From: Halomonas jincaotanensis
GTDB lineage: Bacteria; Pseudomonadota; Gammaproteobacteria; Pseudomonadales; Halomonadaceae
Reading direction: 5' to 3'
Length of the DNA stretch: 64,000 nt
NCBI RefSeq assembly: GCF_018448785.1
Contig: NZ_JAHCLU010000014.1
Span: 60,532 to 124,531, forward strand
The position numbers were made by a program, and so were the translations under genes. Positions 60,808-64,000 of the stretch are shown in pieces; the first letter of the stretch is position 1; each line of letters starts with the position of its first letter. Below the pieces are notes generated by a model, which saw only the letters and a program-made list of their open reading frames with translations, was not told where the DNA came from and did not search any database.

Positions 60808-62655
60808 ATGAGCACCATTCGCCTCACCATGGCCCAGGCCCTGGTCAAGTATCTGGCGGCTCAGCACACCGAGCACGAGGGCCGTGAGGTCCCGCTATTC
60901 GAAGGGGTCTTCGCTATCTTCGGTCACGGTAACGTAGCCGGCCTGGGGGAGGCGCTCTATCATGTCCGTGAGGAGCTGCCGACCCTGCGTGCTCACAATG
61001 AGCAGACCATGGCCCATGCCGCCATCGCCTTCGCCAAGGCCAATGGGCGGCGGCGGCTGATGGCGGCCACCAGCTCCATCGGTCCCGGCGCCGCCAATAT
61101 GGTCACTGCCGCCGCCCTGGCCCATGCCAATCGCTTGCCGGTACTGCTGCTGCCCGGGGATACCTTCGCCACTCGTGAACCGGATCCTGTACTGCAGCAG
61201 CTTGAGCATTTCGGTGATCCGACCGTTACCGTCAATGACTGCTTCCGGCCGGTGTCGCGCTACTTCGATCGCATCACCCGGCCCGAGCAATTGCTGACCA
61301 GCCTGCCCCAGGCCATCGCCACTCTGCTCGACCCCGAACACTGCGGCCCGGCGACGCTGGCGTTGCCCCAAGACGTCCAGACCTTTGCCTATGACTATCC
61401 CGAGAGCTTCTTTGCGCCGAAAGTCCATCGCATCCGTCGCCCCCAGCCGGATCCCCGCGAGTTGGAGGCAGCCATCGCCGCCCTGGCTGGATCCGAGCGG
61501 CCGCTGATCATCGCTGGCGGTGGGGTGCACTACGCCGGCGCCAGCGAGCGGCTCGGCGAGTTCGCCCTGGCCCATGGCGTGCCGGTGGCCGAGACACAGG
61601 CCGGCAAGGGGGCGCTGCCCGACGATCATGCCTGCGCGGTGGGTGCCATTGGCGTTACCGGCAGCGAGGCCGCCAACCGCCTGGCCGAAGAGGCGGACGT
61701 CATCTTGGCTGTGGGCACCCGGCTACAGGACTTCACCACCGGCTCGCGGGCGCTCTTCGAACGCGACGATCTGACCCTGGTGGCCCTGAACGTGGGGCGC
61801 TTCGACAGTCAGAAGCACCATGCCCTGCCATTGACAGGCGATGCTTTCGACGGCCTCGCGGCGCTCGATGCCGGACTCGCCCAGTGGCGCGCCAGCGATC
61901 CCTGGCGCGAGCAGTCGGATAGCCTCAAGCGTGCGTGGGACGAGGTGGTTGCACGGGTCACCGCCGATGAGGGGCGCGAGCTGCCCACCGACGCTCAGGT
62001 GATCGGTGCCGTGAACCGTCAGGCTGGTGAGGACGGCACGGTAGTGTGTGCCGCGGGTGGTCTGCCGGGCGAGCTGCACAAGCTGTGGCAGTGCGCCGGC
62101 CCCGGAAGCTACCACGTGGAGTACGGTTTTTCCTGCATGGGTTACGAGATCGCTGGCGGCCTGGGGGTCAAGATGGCCCGTCCCGAGCGCGAGGTGTTCG
62201 TGATGGTGGGCGACGGCTCCTACCTGATGCACAACTCGGAGCTCGCCACCTCGGTGATGCTGGGCCACAAGCTGGTCGTGGTGGTGCTCGACAATCGCGG
62301 CTTCGGCTGCATCAACCGCCTGCAGCAGGCCACCGGCGGTGCCGGTTTCAACAACTTGCTCGACGATTGCCGCGCGGTGCCGGAAGGCGCGCCGAAGACC
62401 GACTTCGCCGGCCATGCCCGCTCGCTGGGCTGCCAGGCAGAGAGCGTGCGCGGCATCCGGGGCCTGGAGGAGGCCCTGGTACGGGCTCGCCGGGCCAGCA
62501 CCACCTATGTCATTGCCCTGGATACCGACCCCCTGCCCAGCACCGCCGAGGGTGGCGCCTGGTGGGAGGTGGCGGTGCCCGAGGTCTCCCAGCGAGAGCA
62601 GGTCAAGGAGGCCTATGCGGGCTATCGCCAGGCCAAGCGACGTCAGCATTACTGA
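60808..62655 (+). CDS. iolD: 3D-(3,5/4)-trihydroxycyclohexane-1,2-dione hydrolase
   Basis: A 615-residue thiamine-diphosphate enzyme. The cofactor-activating Glu65 is in LRAHNEQTMAHA, the central domain is at about 225-360 (LIIAGGGVHYAGA), and the ThDP-binding motif GDGSYLMHNSELATS starts near 467 and continues to LDNRGFGCINR. It opens the inositol ring to 5-deoxy-D-glucuronate. It begins one base after the iolC stop. Confidence 0.96.
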   Translation: MSTIRLTMAQALVKYLAAQHTEHEGREVPLFEGVFAIFGHGNVAGLGEALYHVREELPTLRAHNEQTMAHAAIAFAKANGRRRLMAATSSIGPGAANMVTAAALAHANRLPVLLLPGDTFATREPDPVLQQLEHFGDPTVTVNDCFRPVSRYFDRITRPEQLLTSLPQAIATLLDPEHCGPATLALPQDVQTFAYDYPESFFAPKVHRIRRPQPDPRELEAAIAALAGSERPLIIAGGGVHYAGASERLGEFALAHGVPVAETQAGKGALPDDHACAVGAIGVTGSEAANRLAEEADVILAVGTRLQDFTTGSRALFERDDLTLVALNVGRFDSQKHHALPLTGDAFDGLAALDAGLAQWRASDPWREQSDSLKRAWDEVVARVTADEGRELPTDAQVIGAVNRQAGEDGTVVCAAGGLPGELHKLWQCAGPGSYHVEYGFSCMGYEIAGGLGVKMARPEREVFVMVGDGSYLMHNSELATSVMLGHKLVVVVLDNRGFGCINRLQQATGGAGFNNLLDDCRAVPEGAPKTDFAGHARSLGCQAESVRGIRGLEEALVRARRASTTYVIALDTDPLPSTAEGGAWWEVAVPEVSQREQVKEAYAGYRQAKRRQHY

Positions 62656-62713
62656 TAGCCAAACCCGAACAGCCAGAAGCGGGCCGCCGGGCTCGCTTGA
62701 TCAGGAGTTTTCT

Positions 62714-63616
62714 ATGTCTACCGTACGCTTGGGGATCAACCCCCTGACCTGGACCAACGACGACCTGCCCAGTCTCGGAGCCAACACCCCCCTGGACACC
62801 TGCCTCAGCGAAGGGCGCGAGGCGGGCTTCGCGGGTTTCGAGCTGGGCAACAAGTTCCCGCGCACGCCGGATGCGCTCTCCGCCGTGCTGGGGCAGCACA
62901 ATCTGGCGCTGGTATCGGGCTGGTACTCCGCTCGCCTGCTGGAGCGCAGCCCTGAGGAGGAGATCGAGGCGCTCCAGGATCACCTCCAGCTGCTCAAGCA
63001 GTGTGGTGCCAAGGTCATGGTGTTTTGCGAGGTGAGTCGCTGTGTTCACGGCGACCAGGACGTTCCGCTCTCCCGCCGCTCGCACCTGGACGAGGCCGAC
63101 TGGCACCGCCTCACCGAGGGCCTGAGCGTCGTGGGTGACTACCTCAAGGAGCAGGGTGTGCACCTGGCCTATCACCACCACCTGGGCACCGTGGTGGAGA
63201 GCCAGGAAGACGTGGAACGCATGCTCGACAACACCCGCGACTCCGTGGGCCTGCTGCTCGACCTGGGCCACCTGCGCGGCGCGGGCGGCGACCCACTGGC
63301 CATCGCCAGGCGCTACGCCTCGCGGGTGGTGCACGTGCACTGCAAGGACGTACGCTTCGGCGTGCTCGAGGAACTGCGCAACCGCGACAAGAGCTTCCTC
63401 GACGGAGTGCTCGACGGCCTGTTCACTGTGCCAGGCGATGGCGACGTCGACTTCCTGCCCACGCTGACGCACCTGCGCGAGGCCGGCTACGAGGGCTGGC
63501 TGGTGGTGGAGGCCGAACAGGACCCCGAAGTGGCCCACCCGCTCACCTATGCGCGGACGGGGTATCGCAATTTGCACTCCCTCGCCGAGCAGGCCGGTTT
63601 CCAGATCGCCGACTGA
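62714..63616 (+). CDS. iolE: myo-Inosose-2 dehydratase
   Basis: A 300-residue TIM-barrel enzyme starting VRLGINPLTWTNDDLPSLG, with the IolE features FELGNKFPR, VSGWYSARLLERS, LAYHHHLGTVVES, LLLDLGHLRGAG, VHVHCKDVR and VVEAEQDP supplying metal and substrate ligands. It dehydrates 2-keto-myo-inositol to the dione used by IolD. AGGAG precedes the ATG at eight bases. The frame extends upstream into iolD without similarity. Confidence 0.96.
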   Translation: MSTVRLGINPLTWTNDDLPSLGANTPLDTCLSEGREAGFAGFELGNKFPRTPDALSAVLGQHNLALVSGWYSARLLERSPEEEIEALQDHLQLLKQCGAKVMVFCEVSRCVHGDQDVPLSRRSHLDEADWHRLTEGLSVVGDYLKEQGVHLAYHHHLGTVVESQEDVERMLDNTRDSVGLLLDLGHLRGAGGDPLAIARRYASRVVHVHCKDVRFGVLEELRNRDKSFLDGVLDGLFTVPGDGDVDFLPTLTHLREAGYEGWLVVEAEQDPEVAHPLTYARTGYRNLHSLAEQAGFQIAD

Positions 63617-63659
63617 CACTTCGTTTACCGCACGACGGACTTACAGAGAGAAGATTTCC

Positions 63660-64000
63660 ATGAACCAGATTCAGCATTTCCTCAACGGCCAGGTGGTCGA
63701 AGGTGCCAGCGGTCGCACCTTCCCCGTCTACAACCCTGCCACCGGCGAGCAAAAGGCCGAAGTGGCCCTGGCCTCGGCCGACGAGACCCGCGAGGCGGTA
63801 CGCATCGCCCATGACGCCTTCGCCACCTGGTCGACGTTCACGCCACTCAAGCGGTCGCGCATCCTGTTCAAGTTCAAGGCGCTGGTCGAGGAGCACGCCG
63901 ACGAGCTGGCACGGCTGATCTCGCAGGAGCACGGCAAGGTGTTCTCCGACGCCAAGGGCGAGGTGACCCGCGGCCTGGAGGTGGTGGAGTTCGCCTGCGG
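63660..64000 (+). CDS. mmsA: Methylmalonate-semialdehyde dehydrogenase (IolA/MmsA), 5' part
   Basis: The first 113 codons of an aldehyde dehydrogenase running out of the window. The opening IQHFLNGQVVEGASGRTFPVYNPATGEQKAEV and the stretch PLKRSRILFKFKALVEEHADELARLISQEHGKVFSDAKGE match CoA-acylating (methyl)malonate-semialdehyde dehydrogenases, the last step of inositol and valine degradation. The catalytic Cys lies outside. GAGAGAAG precedes the ATG, and the gene follows iolE by 43 bases. Confidence 0.93.
   Translation, partial: MNQIQHFLNGQVVEGASGRTFPVYNPATGEQKAEVALASADETREAVRIAHDAFATWSTFTPLKRSRILFKFKALVEEHADELARLISQEHGKVFSDAKGEVTRGLEVVEFAC

Noticed and set aside
59025..60848. Long antisense open frame opposite iolC
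   Set aside because: Same reason: it mirrors the sense codon bias, has no recognisable motif and no ribosome-binding site.

Overview
The window reads as a stretch of chromosome from a moderately halophilic gammaproteobacterium of the Halomonadaceae (Halomonas or a close relative). The strongest clue is a complete teaABCD-type TRAP transporter for ectoine and hydroxyectoine, whose binding protein closely follows the Halomonas elongata TeaA sequence as I remember it. A fused nuoCD gene, the argH-lptM-lysA-dapF-DUF484-xerC-yigB gene order, the hemCDXY operon and the high-GC codon use all fit. This assignment comes from sequence recognition alone; no database search was run.

Layout. 1-11.2 kb: the tail of a SCO-type copper chaperone, a secreted PHB-depolymerase-like hydrolase with a permuted motif order, an FKBP isomerase, teaABCD (leftward), a TIGR02444 protein, the ABC-F ATPase yheS, dtd, a chalcone-isomerase-like exported protein, a tandem-domain universal stress protein and thiD. 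11.4-26.6 kb: an uninterrupted 13-gene operon, nuoABCDEFGHIJKLMN, for proton-pumping NADH dehydrogenase (complex I), closed by a clear terminator. 26.6-30 kb: a second TRAP transporter (TakP-like binding protein plus DctM and DctQ). 30-33.1 kb: an endonuclease/exonuclease/phosphatase-family protein, dsbA, cytochrome c4 and engB. 33.1-39.3 kb: the leftward argH to yigB operon (arginine and lysine biosynthesis, LPS assembly, chromosome dimer resolution). 39.6-44.3 kb: hemC-hemD-hemX-hemY. 44.3-47.7 kb: a large MscS-type channel and two overlapping fluoride channel genes. 47.7-51.9 kb: mgsA and pykA divergent from gapA, with a HexR-like operator between them, then a TauE/SafE permease.

51.9-64 kb: a myo-inositol catabolic locus. 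A RpiR-type regulator with iolG and iolB reads left; an ABC importer, a Hyi/IolI-like TIM-barrel isomerase, iolC fused to DUF2090, iolD, iolE and the start of a methylmalonate-semialdehyde dehydrogenase gene read right. The divergent region holds two matching inverted repeats of the GGAA-N6-TTCC type whose centres lie 60 bp apart. Together these genes describe uptake of inositol and its conversion towards acetyl-CoA or propionyl-CoA and dihydroxyacetone phosphate under one local repressor.

I found no rRNA, tRNA, CRISPR array, insertion sequence or prophage. Almost everything is core or well-known accessory metabolism, and I do not see a convincing undescribed system. The most useful leads are regulatory (iol operators, HexR box, dyads before nuoA and teaA) and structural (in-frame minisatellites in nuoG and hemX, the permuted PHB-depolymerase-like protein, the pykA/mgsA overlap).
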